A DNA stretch of 42,312 nucleotides from Bacteroidales bacterium UBA5281 (lineage in GTDB: Bacteria > Bacteroidota > Bacteroidia > Bacteroidales > Lentimicrobiaceae): assembly GCA_002410555.1 (NCBI GenBank), contig DHSR01000025.1, positions 1-42,312 of the forward strand, given 5' to 3'. Below are positions 1-8,565 of this stretch, piece by piece. The position numbers were made by a program, and so were the translations under genes. Positions within the stretch are counted from its first letter, which is position 1. Each line of letters opens with the position of its first letter. The notes under the pieces are model-generated. The model saw nothing but the letters and a program-made list of their open reading frames with translations. It was not told the origin of the DNA and made no database searches.

Positions 1-430
1 GATTTTCTGCTTAAGAGATTTCCACCCTTGCTCGCTCGCAACCAACTGGTATTTGCCTTTTTCTCCCTTTACGTACGTGGGAAAGAAACGATGTGCTTGC
101 TTATCCTCGTTTAGCAGCCTCATATGCCGTTTCTGTTCGTCAGTACCGGATTTTGCAGTCTCGTTGCCTTCAGTGTTTGCCTCACGACAAACCACACTTC
201 GACAAGCTCAGTGCATCGCCTTAGGACTTGCTAATAGTTGCTCACTGAATTTATGATTTTTTATTGGTGTTCGCGATTGCTTCGCAATTCAGGACGTTAC
301 TCCTGCGTATAAGGGACTTGCACCCTCTGGAAAAATTCACCCCTCTTCTGCTCTATGAAAGTTTATTTGTATTTTTAACCTTTTTCTAAAGCTTACGACG
401 GGTGTGTGCTGAAACGTTGAGTTGCATAAA
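1..430. repeat. Left copy of a diverged non-coding repeat flanking the NmrA-like gene
   Basis: From about position 91 this stretch matches 1614-1930 in the same orientation. Shared blocks include the one beginning GCTTATCCTCGTTTAGCAGC (98-117 and 1622-1641), TTGCTAATAGTTGCTCACTG (228 onward and 1728 onward), and the GTATAAGGGACYTGCACCCT block (307 and 1807). Similarity decays after about 345. The stretch before 91 resembles the right copy only weakly. Short open frames in it (for example 53-256) have no protein character. The layout suggests the non-coding tail of a mobile element, possibly group II intron-like by general resemblance, but no recombinase or reverse transcriptase is present and I cannot name the family. 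Confidence 0.6.
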
Positions 431-444
431 AAAAGACACTATAA

Positions 445-1341
445 ATGAGTAACATACTGATAACTGGAGCAACAGGAAATATTGGATTTGAGGTGATTCG
501 ATTTTTAACAAAGATTGATTCGTCAAATAAGATTGTTGCAGGTGTGAGAAATATTGAGAAAGCGAAAAATATTTTTAAAAACTATCCCGACTTAAAATTC
601 ACACATTTTGATTTCGAGGATTTTGATACGTTTGATAAAGCCTTGAACGGAATCGACAAGGTGTTTTTATTGCGACCACCTCACATTTCAGACATTGGTA
701 AATATTTTAAACCCTTAATTTTAAAAATTAAGGAGAAAAATATAACTAAAATTGTTTTTCTATCAGTTCAGGGAGCAGAGAAAAGCAAAGTGATTCCTCA
801 CAGCAAAATTGAACGATTAATAATTGAATACGGTTTGGATTTCATTTTTCTTCGACCAAGCTATTTTATGCAAAACCTGACCACTACTTTGAATGCGGAT
901 ATACAAACGAAACGTGTGATTATTTTACCAGCGGGAAAAGCAAAATTCAACTGGATTGATATAGAAAATATTGGAGAGGTTGGTGCAATCCTGCTACACA
1001 GATTTAGTGAATATAAAAATCAGGCGATAGAAATAACCGGATTGGAAAATGAAAACTTTGAGAAAGTAACGGAATTGATTAACAATTCAATTGGCAGTCC
1101 GATTGAATATAAAAATGTTAATCCTTTCAGATTTTACAGGATTAAAAAGCGGGAAGGAGTGGTAAAAGGAATGATTATCGTAATGATTCTACTTCACTTT
1201 CTCCCCCGATTTCAGAAAGAACCAAAGATTTCAGATTTTTACGAACAATTAACAGGTAAAAAACCGACTAATTTAAAAAATTTATTGAACGAGAAAAGAA
1301 ACAATTTGAGAAACAAGAGTTTACGCAACCCAGTCGAGTAA
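445..1341 (+). CDS. NmrA-like NAD(P)-binding atypical SDR protein
   Basis: A 298-residue protein that starts with a Rossmann dinucleotide-binding motif (ITGATGNIG, about residues 5-13), as in the NmrA/HSCARG and NAD(P)H:quinone oxidoreductase (QOR2-like) branch of atypical short-chain dehydrogenases. The segment FLSVQGAEKSKVIPHSKIE (about 105-123) corresponds to the strand and helix where these proteins replace the classical YxxxK pair, and LRPSYFMQNL (about 137-146) is typical of the family. Known members reduce small quinones or sense the NAD(P) redox state; the substrate here is unknown. The gene is much more AT-rich than the central housekeeping genes and sits alone between two repeat copies, which suggests acquisition as a mobile segment. 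The ATG at 445 begins directly before the Rossmann strand, so the start is secure. Confidence 0.85.
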   Translation: MSNILITGATGNIGFEVIRFLTKIDSSNKIVAGVRNIEKAKNIFKNYPDLKFTHFDFEDFDTFDKALNGIDKVFLLRPPHISDIGKYFKPLILKIKEKNITKIVFLSVQGAEKSKVIPHSKIERLIIEYGLDFIFLRPSYFMQNLTTTLNADIQTKRVIILPAGKAKFNWIDIENIGEVGAILLHRFSEYKNQAIEITGLENENFEKVTELINNSIGSPIEYKNVNPFRFYRIKKREGVVKGMIIVMILLHFLPRFQKEPKISDFYEQLTGKKPTNLKNLLNEKRNNLRNKSLRNPVE

Positions 1342-1344
1342 ACG

Positions 1345-1930
1345 GCCCCACCGGCAATCCCGAAGGTTCGGGACGCGGTACGCCGCTCACATTCCCTGAA
1401 TGAGCCATCCCGTTATCTGTACCGGCTCGTACGGGGCAACTACTATGACCTCTGCTGACTTCTCATGTTGGCCAGCCCATGGTTTATGAGACCTCCCCTG
1501 TTAAGAGCTGTTTATTAGGGTATTGCTTATTTTAAAGGTGCTAATAAGATCGCTTCGCTAAGTTCCTTCCTCCAATCGCTGCGACATACTATAAAACGAT
1601 GTTTGTATTAATGATGTGTTTGCTTATCCTCGTTTAGCAGCCTCATATGCCGTTTCTGTTCGTCAGTACCGGATTTTGCTGTCTCGTTGCCTTCAGTGTT
1701 CACCTCACTACAAACCACCTTACGACTTGCTAATAGTTGCTCACTGAATTTATGATTTTTTTATTGGTGTTCGTGATTGCTTCGCAATGTTGAGCGTAAC
1801 CTCAGCGTATAAGGGACCTGCACCCTCTGGAAAATTATTTACACTTGTTGATACAGCTAAAAGAAAAGTTTGTATTTTTAAACTTTTTTCAGAGCGTACA
1901 ACAAGTGTGCGCTGCAGCTCATGCAGGGCA
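1345..1930. repeat. Right, longer copy of the non-coding repeat
   Basis: 1614-1930 repeats the left copy in the same orientation with substitutions and small indels. 1345-1560 adds GC-richer sequence (for example TACTATGACCTCTGCTGACT near 1439) whose partner would lie before the start of this window. The end carries ACAACAAGTGTGCGCTGCAG (1897-1916), followed by GCAGGGCACACA, a short region rich in dyads. I see no convincing coding frame; the 61- and 77-residue frames over 1750-2078 are low-complexity products of the repeat. The general look is that of a mobile-element tail, but the parent element is not identified. Confidence 0.6.
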
Positions 1931-2074
1931 CACACAAAAGCTCATATGCAATAGCGGTGGCAGTGGTTTGCGCCTTTTCCCGACGATTCCTTGTCGGTCT
2001 TGCCGACCGAAAACGAAACACCCCGAAACTTCTGCTGCACCTTGCCTCAACCATTATGCAGCATTTAAACTAAG

Positions 2075-2662
2075 ATGATAAATAAATTACTACTACTATT
2101 ATTAATAATATTGTTTGCCCATTTGCATGCATCGTCTCAGATGATATTTAAAATTGATTCCTTGTCTAAAAAAGATAAAATAGAGTTGAGAAATTATTTC
2201 AAAGGCCGTTTAATTAGTTCAATGAAAAGTAATCGCGATAAGACAATTGAAATCGATCTTGAGTCTTCAGATTCTTTAGTAATAGAAAAAATGAATTTTA
2301 TCCCAATAGCATTGCTTAATGTAAATCACATCACCTGCAGTGAAATCAATTTTGAGCTACCACATTTATATGAATACATTGCAACAGATACGTTGTATAA
2401 ATACGTCTCAAAAAAAAGAGCATTTTCAAATAAGAGAATCGGGGAAAATTTCGAATATTTCCCTGATAACTCCAGGATGCTTGACTTTTTACCCCAAAGT
2501 ATTGAAGTTGTAATTAACGGAACTTGTTATCGTGGGAATCTGATCAGAAAGCATAGTATTGAATTTCTGAATGCAGATGGTAGAAACTTCTCAATGGACT
2601 TAATTAGAATTGGGATTGAAGCAATATATGTTGTTCAATTTAGAGAAGACCAAAAAGAATAA
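2075..2662 (+). CDS. Secreted protein of unknown function
   Basis: A 195-residue protein with a clear signal peptide: MINK followed by a run of leucine and isoleucine (residues 5-14) and a probable cleavage site near ASSQ (19-22). The mature part is rich in Lys, Glu, Asp and Ile, has few cysteines and shows no motif I recognise. It ends in a basic, acidic and polar tail (REDQKE). There is no T9SS sorting domain, so a periplasmic or simple exported location is most likely. The gene is AT-rich, follows the right repeat copy by about 145 bases and has no partner gene, so it may belong to the same accessory patch as the NmrA-like gene. Confidence 0.7.
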   Translation: MINKLLLLLLIILFAHLHASSQMIFKIDSLSKKDKIELRNYFKGRLISSMKSNRDKTIEIDLESSDSLVIEKMNFIPIALLNVNHITCSEINFELPHLYEYIATDTLYKYVSKKRAFSNKRIGENFEYFPDNSRMLDFLPQSIEVVINGTCYRGNLIRKHSIEFLNADGRNFSMDLIRIGIEAIYVVQFREDQKE

Positions 2663-2797
2663 GACAGACCCGATCAAGGTCTAGGCGATCAATACAAATG
2701 AATTATGTTTAACCTTTAAACGTATTTATTAAACATTTATCAAGAATTTCAAGTAACTGGCTTGCAATTATCCTGGATGGTTGTGCATTTAAAAATA

Positions 2798-2827
2798 AAA
2801 AACCCTTTGAATGCTCAAAGAGTTTTT
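2798..2827 (-). terminator. Rho-independent terminator of the fasciclin gene
   Basis: A 13-base arm (2798-2810) pairs with 2815-2827 around the loop ATGC with one mismatch. On the minus strand the stem is followed by a T-rich tract. It lies 30 bases past the stop codon of the broken fasciclin gene. The arms end in A and T runs, so it may also work for plus-strand transcripts coming from the secreted-protein gene. Confidence 0.75.
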
Positions 2828-2856
2828 AAACTAAGCTCGTTAATATTAAATCTGAA

Positions 2857-3362
2857 TTATTTGGGCAAAACTACGCCATCAATAACATGAACAACGCCAT
2901 TACTTGCTTTCAAATCAGCAGCAATCACGAAAGCTGAATTTCCGTTTTCGTCAGTCAGTTTAACCTTATCATTTTCGAGGAGGCCGTTAACATTCCACCA
3001 CTTACAGTTTTTAAAACTGCGGAGCCTTTACCATTTTTTATGGCTGCCAATACACCAGCTGCATCAATGTTACCACTTACTACGTGATATGTAAGAATTT
3101 TGGACAATTGGGCTTTGTTTTCAGGTTTTAGCAATGTTTCAACAGTACCTTCAGGCAGCCTGTCAAAAGCATCGTTGGTAGGAGCAAATACAGTAAAAGG
3201 CCCTGTACCTTTAAGCGTTGCTACTAAATCTGCTGCTTTAACTGCAGCTACAAGGGTTGTATGATCAGCAGATCCTATCGCAATATCAACAACGTCCTTT
3301 TTTTGGCTGAAAGCACTCATTGAAGTAGTAACAGCGATCAGGATTACAAATAGTTTTTTCAT
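2857..3362 (-). pseudogene. Fasciclin (FAS1) domain secreted protein, broken by a one-base deletion
   Basis: The first 135 codons (3362 down to 2955) give a signal peptide (MKKLFVILIAVTTSMSAFSQ) and most of a FAS1 domain, including the H1 box TVFAPTNDAFDRLP (about residues 57-70) and the YHVV segment of H2 (about 92-95). After GGMLTAS the frame runs into a stop. Re-reading in the -1 frame from about 2977-2983 gives the expected FAS1 end: LENDKVKLTDENG, then VIAADLKASNGVVHVIDGVV and LPK, with a stop at 2857-2859. The whole span is 506 bases; adding one base gives 169 codons, so a single base was lost. FAS1 proteins are extracellular adhesion or matrix proteins. The conserved second half suggests a very recent mutation or a sequencing error rather than old decay. 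Confidence 0.9.
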
Positions 3363-3535
3363 GATTTTTAAAATTAATTGTTTAACTTTTTTTGTTAATC
3401 ATTAAACATCATATATCTATTTATGTTCATTTGCTAAAAGAACCTCGTGCAAAAAACATCACTACCTGATAAAACAATGACAAAAACGTCACTTGTTTGT
3501 GGTTTCCTGATATAAAATTAAATAGACATATGATT

Positions 3536-4630
3536 CTACATATTCTCGGTCAATCTCTTTACCACGCGCATTTCGCTAAAAAACTCCCTTAGAAATACCC
3601 TGAACACGGTATATGAAGGTACGGCAAGTATCATCCCTACAACACCAAACACGCTACCGCCCATGATGATTACAAGAAAAATTTCAATGGGATGTGCTCG
3701 TACGCTGGTGGAGTATATGATGGGTTGAAGCAAAATGTTATCGATTAGATTCGATACTGCAAAAACGCCGGCAATGGTCAGACTAATGGGCAGAATATCG
3801 CCATATACTCCAAGCGACAAGCTGCCGATAATTCCAATCAGAATGCCGATTGAACCACCGATGATGGGGCCCAGGTAAGGGATAATATTAAAGAGACCTC
3901 CGATAAATCCGATCAGCAGTGCATTTTCAACACCAAACAAGGAGAGGCCTATGGTAAGAAGTGTGATCATGGAGGTAACTTCAATGCTTATACCCACAAA
4001 ATAGCGGGTAAGCAGGTGTTTAACTTCCCTCAAGACACGTGTGGCGGAAGGGATATATTTTTCGGGAACAAGCAGTATAAAACCATCGAAAAACAACCGA
4101 TCGTCTTTTAAAAAGAAAAAGCTGATAAAAAGGATGGAGAAAAGACCCATAAACATGGAACCCATAAATGAAACTATCTGATTGATGGCAATGGCGAAGG
4201 TGTTCATGCTCAATATCGATTTCAGTCTTAACACCAATATATCGCTGATGCCCTGCCCCGGATCAAGATAACCGGTTTCATGCAAAAACTGATTAATTTT
4301 ACCCATGGGGAACTCCAGCATGTTTGAAAGGGAAGTCGTGTCAATCTGTGCAATGGCTTTGGCCTGTTGTGCCACCAGAGGAATAAGTAACATCACAAAA
4401 GCCAGAAACAGACTTAACATGATCAGCAATGTAAGCAGGGCACTGAGTGCATGAGGAACGCGGAAACGTCGCAACCGCAGACTGTCAAACATATGAACCA
4501 GTGGTCGCCCAACTACAGAAATAACTGCTGCTGCAAGAATGTAAAAAACAATATTGGAGAAATACCATAAAAACAACAGTAACAACAATATACCGGCAGT
4601 AGTAAGTATGGTTTTAAGGGTTTTATTCAT
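3536..4630 (-). CDS. AI-2E family (PerM-like) membrane permease
   Basis: A protein of 364 residues from the ATG at 4630; a GTG six codons upstream (4648) is a possible alternative. Hydrophobic segments lie near the N-terminus (about 8-35, then 55-85) and five more between about 150 and 345, matching the seven to eight spans of the AI-2E/PerM family (DUF20). Typical family pieces are the FFFLKDD turn, the GLFNIIPYLGPIIGG segment and the late VFGVVGMILAVP loop. Members export autoinducer-2 or other solutes, or act in Na+/H+ exchange; the substrate cannot be told from sequence. It is a single gene with no quorum-sensing partner nearby. Confidence 0.9.
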   Translation of the reverse strand: MNKTLKTILTTAGILLLLLFLWYFSNIVFYILAAAVISVVGRPLVHMFDSLRLRRFRVPHALSALLTLLIMLSLFLAFVMLLIPLVAQQAKAIAQIDTTSLSNMLEFPMGKINQFLHETGYLDPGQGISDILVLRLKSILSMNTFAIAINQIVSFMGSMFMGLFSILFISFFFLKDDRLFFDGFILLVPEKYIPSATRVLREVKHLLTRYFVGISIEVTSMITLLTIGLSLFGVENALLIGFIGGLFNIIPYLGPIIGGSIGILIGIIGSLSLGVYGDILPISLTIAGVFAVSNLIDNILLQPIIYSTSVRAHPIEIFLVIIMGGSVFGVVGMILAVPSYTVFRVFLREFFSEMRVVKRLTENM

Positions 4631-4877
4631 CAGTTGGAAATTTGACACTAAAATACACTGGATTTAGCAATTATCAGTAGGAAAAGCACTTTCCCACGCA
4701 TTAATCATTCACAATATTTTGTTATCAACTTTTAAATTTCTGATTATCAGCGATTTGTACAATTTCTTTTAAACTCATCAAGTCGCTGTCAATCAATCCT
4801 TTGTATCTTTCGTATCTGCCTCCGGCAGGTTTACGTATGACAGGAGATTAACGGATTATTACATTCACCGGCATTCA

Positions 4878-7301
4878 TCAATTGCTGATTTTATAATTGA
4901 GGGTTAGACGAAACATGAAATTTTTTGAAATGGTGGCATTACTATATGCACCTGCCTTGTAAAAAACACCACAGCCTATACCGGAGAGAGGAGAACTCAG
5001 AATATTATCAATCAATAATCCGGCTTCGGTATAGCCTTTTTCCATGGTCTTAAATAATGATAAATAATGTAAATCCGGACGTTCCAGCCCGCCTATACCA
5101 AAATTAAATACCACCGAAGGTTCAGGTTGGAAATTCGGATTTTGATATAAGATTTTACCGAAGCTGTGGGTGATGAAAATACCCACGAAGCGATCATTCA
5201 GGAATTCACCGGCCATCATGGTGGTAAAGCTACCTGGGGCGTACAATGAAAATCCACTTCCTGCACTCCCATACCCATTAATCATTTCACTTTGTGGAGC
5301 GGCTTTGTCCATCCATGAGGCCCTCAGCCAAAGTGTGGTTTTACCAAAAAATCGGTAGTTAATGGAGTATTTAGTCTTAAAATCCATGCGATGATACGTA
5401 AAATCACCGTTCAAAAAATCTTTCCTGCTAAAGGTATATTGTAACCAGCTTTCCGGATTTGGCTTCCGGGCCTGAATGCGGTCATACTGGTCGCTGATAA
5501 ATTTTTCGCCGGGGGCAAACCTCAATCCGGCTACCAATTTACCGAAGGTATGCTTTTGTGATAAAACCACTAAGTTTTGGGTGCTTGTATGTTGAAACCC
5601 ATAAGGATATAGTGCTTTTTTAACCGCTTGTTCGATGCCAAGATGAAAATCAACGTGAGGAATGGGAATAAACGACCAGGTGAAGCGTGTAGATTGAACC
5701 CTGTCCATCATTTCAATATAAAAATTCCGGAACTCCCATGAATTGAGCGCGGATTTTGCATCGCCTAAGAACTCCGTTTGTGCCGTTTCGGCAAGATCAT
5801 CTGAATAGCTCAAACCAATGCGTGAATGGGCTAACTTTCTGAGGCGTACCCCCATGTCAGCGCCCCATTTTAACTTTTCATCCCTGAATCCATAGCCAAG
5901 ATAACCTCCCGTTTTAAACACCTGAGAAAAGCGATCGCTCGTATGCATACCTATTCCCAGATAAATGCCTTCGTATTTATTGTATCTAAAAAGGCGGTTG
6001 AGGTCCAGTTCGATCATCCCAATGGGTAATCTTCCTGAACTTAAGGCAGACATTCCGCGGCCCATGCGGTCGAAATGATGGGCCTGGCCCAGGCTGTCGA
6101 TGATGCGGTAGGTATTCAAATCCTTCCGGCTAAGGCTATCGGTGCGGTATTGATTCCAGTATTCCTCAGTCCGGTAGGCTGCATCAGGCAAAACCCTGGT
6201 AACGACATCGGAGGGCCAGTTACGTTTGGTATCCTCATTTAAACGTATATTTTGCCGGTAACTTTTTCCCATTCCTACCAGGCGTGCTTTGCCAAGGTCG
6301 ATATTGTTGATGGTGATTTCTGTGTTGAGCTGAACCGGAAACCATTGCCCGTTTTCCAGGCGCTGATACATCTGCTGAATATTCACCAGCAATGTTTCAT
6401 CTTGCCGGGCAGGCTCGGCAATAACATTACTAATGGCCCAACCCTGATTGCTGATGTATAACAGCCCGCGCAGTCCGTCAAAATTCTTACCGGGACGCGG
6501 TTTGTATGAAATAACGAAAGTACTATCCCCGGCCTGTTCGCCTGAAAGCGTATCTCTGAGTGCGAAGAAATAATATTTTTCTGTACCACGGCTTACCGGA
6601 TTCACATATTGATTTCCCGCAATATCTATGGTTTCATCGTAAAAAGAGGTGGATTGAAGTTGTGAAATAAGAAAAGCGAATAAAGGATCTTTAAATCCTG
6701 ATATCCGGGTGGCAATTATGCTATCATGCGGATGACCCGGGTAACGGTAATGATGAATTGCCACAGACTCCATCAAGAAAAGGTGCTGGTTATCAATCAC
6801 ATTCATTAATTTTGCTGTACTTTCTTCCAGGCTGTCAGTTCGGGTTAATGAATCAGCCACCAGCGTAAATGCCATCTTATCATAGGAAGTAAACGCGTAC
6901 GCAGGAATATAAAACGGATCGTTGTCCTTTCGATGCTTTACCACCTGTCTGATTATACGGTGAGCTGGATTTTCTCCTGCTACAATGGTTACTTCGGGCA
7001 GTTCAATTTCACGTTTTACAAGCTTCAGGTTCAACCAATTACTCTTCACCTCAACAGATAAAGGCTCATAACCCACATAACTCAACGACAGTGTCCGGAT
7101 TGCCTCAGCACTGCTCAATTTAAAGCGTCCGTCAATGTCAGTCATTCCACCTGACTTTCCCTGATTGATAACAATGTTTACAAAAGGCAAAACCTCCCCC
7201 GATGCAGAGTCACTCACTTTTCCGGAAACAGTATAGGGCTGGGCCACTAATGATGGAATATAAAAAAGAATAAAGATGAGTGATAGTAAAAGACGGGACA
7301 T
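4878..7301 (-). CDS. DUF5686 / carboxypeptidase-regulatory-like outer-membrane protein
   Basis: An 807-residue protein with a signal peptide (residues 1-20, ending VAQ), then a CarboxypepD_reg-like beta-sandwich at about 22-100 (YTVSGKVSDSASGEVLPFVN; SLSYVGYEPLSVEV), the domain that also precedes SusC/TonB receptors. The remaining 700 residues match the DUF5686 type: RKDNDPFYIPAYAFTSYDKM near 123, then a long C-terminal region of alternating aromatic strands consistent with an outer-membrane beta-barrel. There is no TonB box or plug domain, so it is not a SusC protein. The function of this family is unknown; a surface or barrel role is inferred. It is monocistronic, with 227 bases of non-coding sequence upstream. 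Confidence 0.85.
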   Translation of the reverse strand: MSRLLLSLIFILFYIPSLVAQPYTVSGKVSDSASGEVLPFVNIVINQGKSGGMTDIDGRFKLSSAEAIRTLSLSYVGYEPLSVEVKSNWLNLKLVKREIELPEVTIVAGENPAHRIIRQVVKHRKDNDPFYIPAYAFTSYDKMAFTLVADSLTRTDSLEESTAKLMNVIDNQHLFLMESVAIHHYRYPGHPHDSIIATRISGFKDPLFAFLISQLQSTSFYDETIDIAGNQYVNPVSRGTEKYYFFALRDTLSGEQAGDSTFVISYKPRPGKNFDGLRGLLYISNQGWAISNVIAEPARQDETLLVNIQQMYQRLENGQWFPVQLNTEITINNIDLGKARLVGMGKSYRQNIRLNEDTKRNWPSDVVTRVLPDAAYRTEEYWNQYRTDSLSRKDLNTYRIIDSLGQAHHFDRMGRGMSALSSGRLPIGMIELDLNRLFRYNKYEGIYLGIGMHTSDRFSQVFKTGGYLGYGFRDEKLKWGADMGVRLRKLAHSRIGLSYSDDLAETAQTEFLGDAKSALNSWEFRNFYIEMMDRVQSTRFTWSFIPIPHVDFHLGIEQAVKKALYPYGFQHTSTQNLVVLSQKHTFGKLVAGLRFAPGEKFISDQYDRIQARKPNPESWLQYTFSRKDFLNGDFTYHRMDFKTKYSINYRFFGKTTLWLRASWMDKAAPQSEMINGYGSAGSGFSLYAPGSFTTMMAGEFLNDRFVGIFITHSFGKILYQNPNFQPEPSVVFNFGIGGLERPDLHYLSLFKTMEKGYTEAGLLIDNILSSPLSGIGCGVFYKAGAYSNATISKNFMFRLTLNYKISN

Positions 7302-7528
7302 AGTACACTTTTGGAGTATTCCCTGCGAAATTAAACTATAAAATCATATGTACTTAACATTTCTTTGTTATAGAGCAATCTGCGAGGAACGCTAAAGGGA
7401 TAAGAGGGCGGAGAGAACAAGCCCTGACAATTTTTGATCCAATAAGGACTGCAAGTGAAATAGGGAGACCTGTTTGGAACAGGCAGGCTTCAAATCCAGG
7501 GAGGAGGAACGACGATTCGGGAAACGAA

Positions 7529-7873
7529 TTAACGATTCAGCTTCGGGTTATTCAGATGCCGGGTTGCATCGCGGGAGGTTTTCTTTTGCAGGTTATTCAG
7601 AAACGCTTCGGTTAGGTCTATGCCGGTTTGATTGGCCAGACAGATCAATACAAACAACACATCAGCCATTTCATCGGCCAGGTTAGCATTTTTGTCTGAT
7701 TCTTTTTCACTTTGTTCACCGTAGCGACGGGCCATAATCCGGGCAACTTCTCCCACCTCTTCCATAAGTATGGCGGTATTGGTCAGCTCATTAAAATAAC
7801 GAACGCCTTTTTCTTTGATCCAGGCATCAGCCATTTGCTGGGCATCGGCAAGGGTAATGTTCCTGTGCATCAT
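7529..7873 (-). CDS. MazG-like nucleotide pyrophosphohydrolase
   Basis: A 114-residue all-alpha NTP pyrophosphohydrolase. The metal-binding EExxE (EEVGE, about residues 38-42) and the later D-E-x-x-D (DEMAD, about 67-71) fit the EXXE(12-28)EXXD signature of the MazG/dUTPase-2 superfamily, and the length fits the single-domain members. These enzymes hydrolyse NTPs or dNTPs to NMP plus pyrophosphate and clear abnormal nucleotides. Its ATG overlaps the stop of the upstream response-regulator gene by four bases, so it is probably translationally coupled to the two-component system. Substrate range is not predictable. Confidence 0.85.
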   Translation of the reverse strand: MMHRNITLADAQQMADAWIKEKGVRYFNELTNTAILMEEVGEVARIMARRYGEQSEKESDKNANLADEMADVLFVLICLANQTGIDLTEAFLNNLQKKTSRDATRHLNNPKLNR

Positions 7874-8565
7874 TCTTTTACCTCGAGTTTAAACCCTGAT
7901 CCATGAATATTTTGAATGCTCACGGCAGGTTCTTCTTTCAAATATTTACGCAGCCGGGCAATAAACACATCCATGCTTCGGCCTATGAAATAATCGGCTC
8001 CACCCCAGATTTCCAGCAATGCCTGGTCGCGTGGTAAGAGGTTGTTTTTATGGAGACAAAGTAAACGCAATAATGCAGCCTCTTTCGGAGTGAGTTGATG
8101 TTCTTTATTGTTGGTAAACAACAGCAGATTTCCAGAATCAAAGCGGGCATTTCCAAGAAAATAGATTTCTCCCTTTCCATCCGGCTTCAAATTCATACAT
8201 CTTTTGAGTATGGCCTGAATTCTTAAGTTCAGCTCCTCGCTGCTGAAAGGTTTGGTAATATAATCATCGCATCCTGTGCGGAATCCACTAATCCGGTCAT
8301 CATCCCTGTTGCGGGCAGTAAGAAAAATAAGCGGAATATTCTCGCTCAACTGTCTGATTTCAGTGGCAAGCGTAAATCCATCTTTGCGGGGCAGCATTAC
8401 ATCAAGTATACACAAATCAAAGGAATCATTCACATAGTGATTTTTACCTTCAATTCCATCACTGGCATGCACCACAGTGTGACCCTTTGATTCAAGAAAT
8501 TCACAGAGCAATGAACTCAGATTGAGGTCATCTTCAACCAATAATATTTTTGCTTTCGGATTCAT
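7870..8565 (-). CDS. OmpR/PhoB-type response regulator
   Basis: A 231-residue protein with a receiver domain (about 6-118) and a winged-helix DNA-binding domain (about 135-228). The receiver has the acidic pair D12-D13, phosphoacceptor D55 (CILDVMLP), T83 and K105 (DDYITKPF), all in their usual places. The effector domain shows the LTPKEAALLRLL helix and the recognition region SMDVFIARLRKYL. It overlaps the sensor-kinase gene upstream by 32 bases and the MazG gene downstream by 4, so the three form one operon. In Bacteroidota this kinase-regulator architecture (RprX/RprY-like) is common; the regulon is unknown. Confidence 0.93.
   Translation of the reverse strand: MNPKAKILLVEDDLNLSSLLCEFLESKGHTVVHASDGIEGKNHYVNDSFDLCILDVMLPRKDGFTLATEIRQLSENIPLIFLTARNRDDDRISGFRTGCDDYITKPFSSEELNLRIQAILKRCMNLKPDGKGEIYFLGNARFDSGNLLLFTNNKEHQLTPKEAALLRLLCLHKNNLLPRDQALLEIWGGADYFIGRSMDVFIARLRKYLKEEPAVSIQNIHGSGFKLEVKE

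Noticed and set aside
53..256. 67-residue open frame on the plus strand
   Set aside because: It lies inside a repeat, is Ser/Phe/Cys-rich and has no protein-like pattern; the matching right copy does not preserve the frame.
7380..7530. tRNA-like TTCAAATCC sequence near 7490
   Set aside because: The flanking bases do not form a T stem and there is no acceptor or anticodon stem.
7474..7686. Plus-strand frame of 70 residues
   Set aside because: It overlaps the well-supported MazG gene on the opposite strand and resembles no protein.
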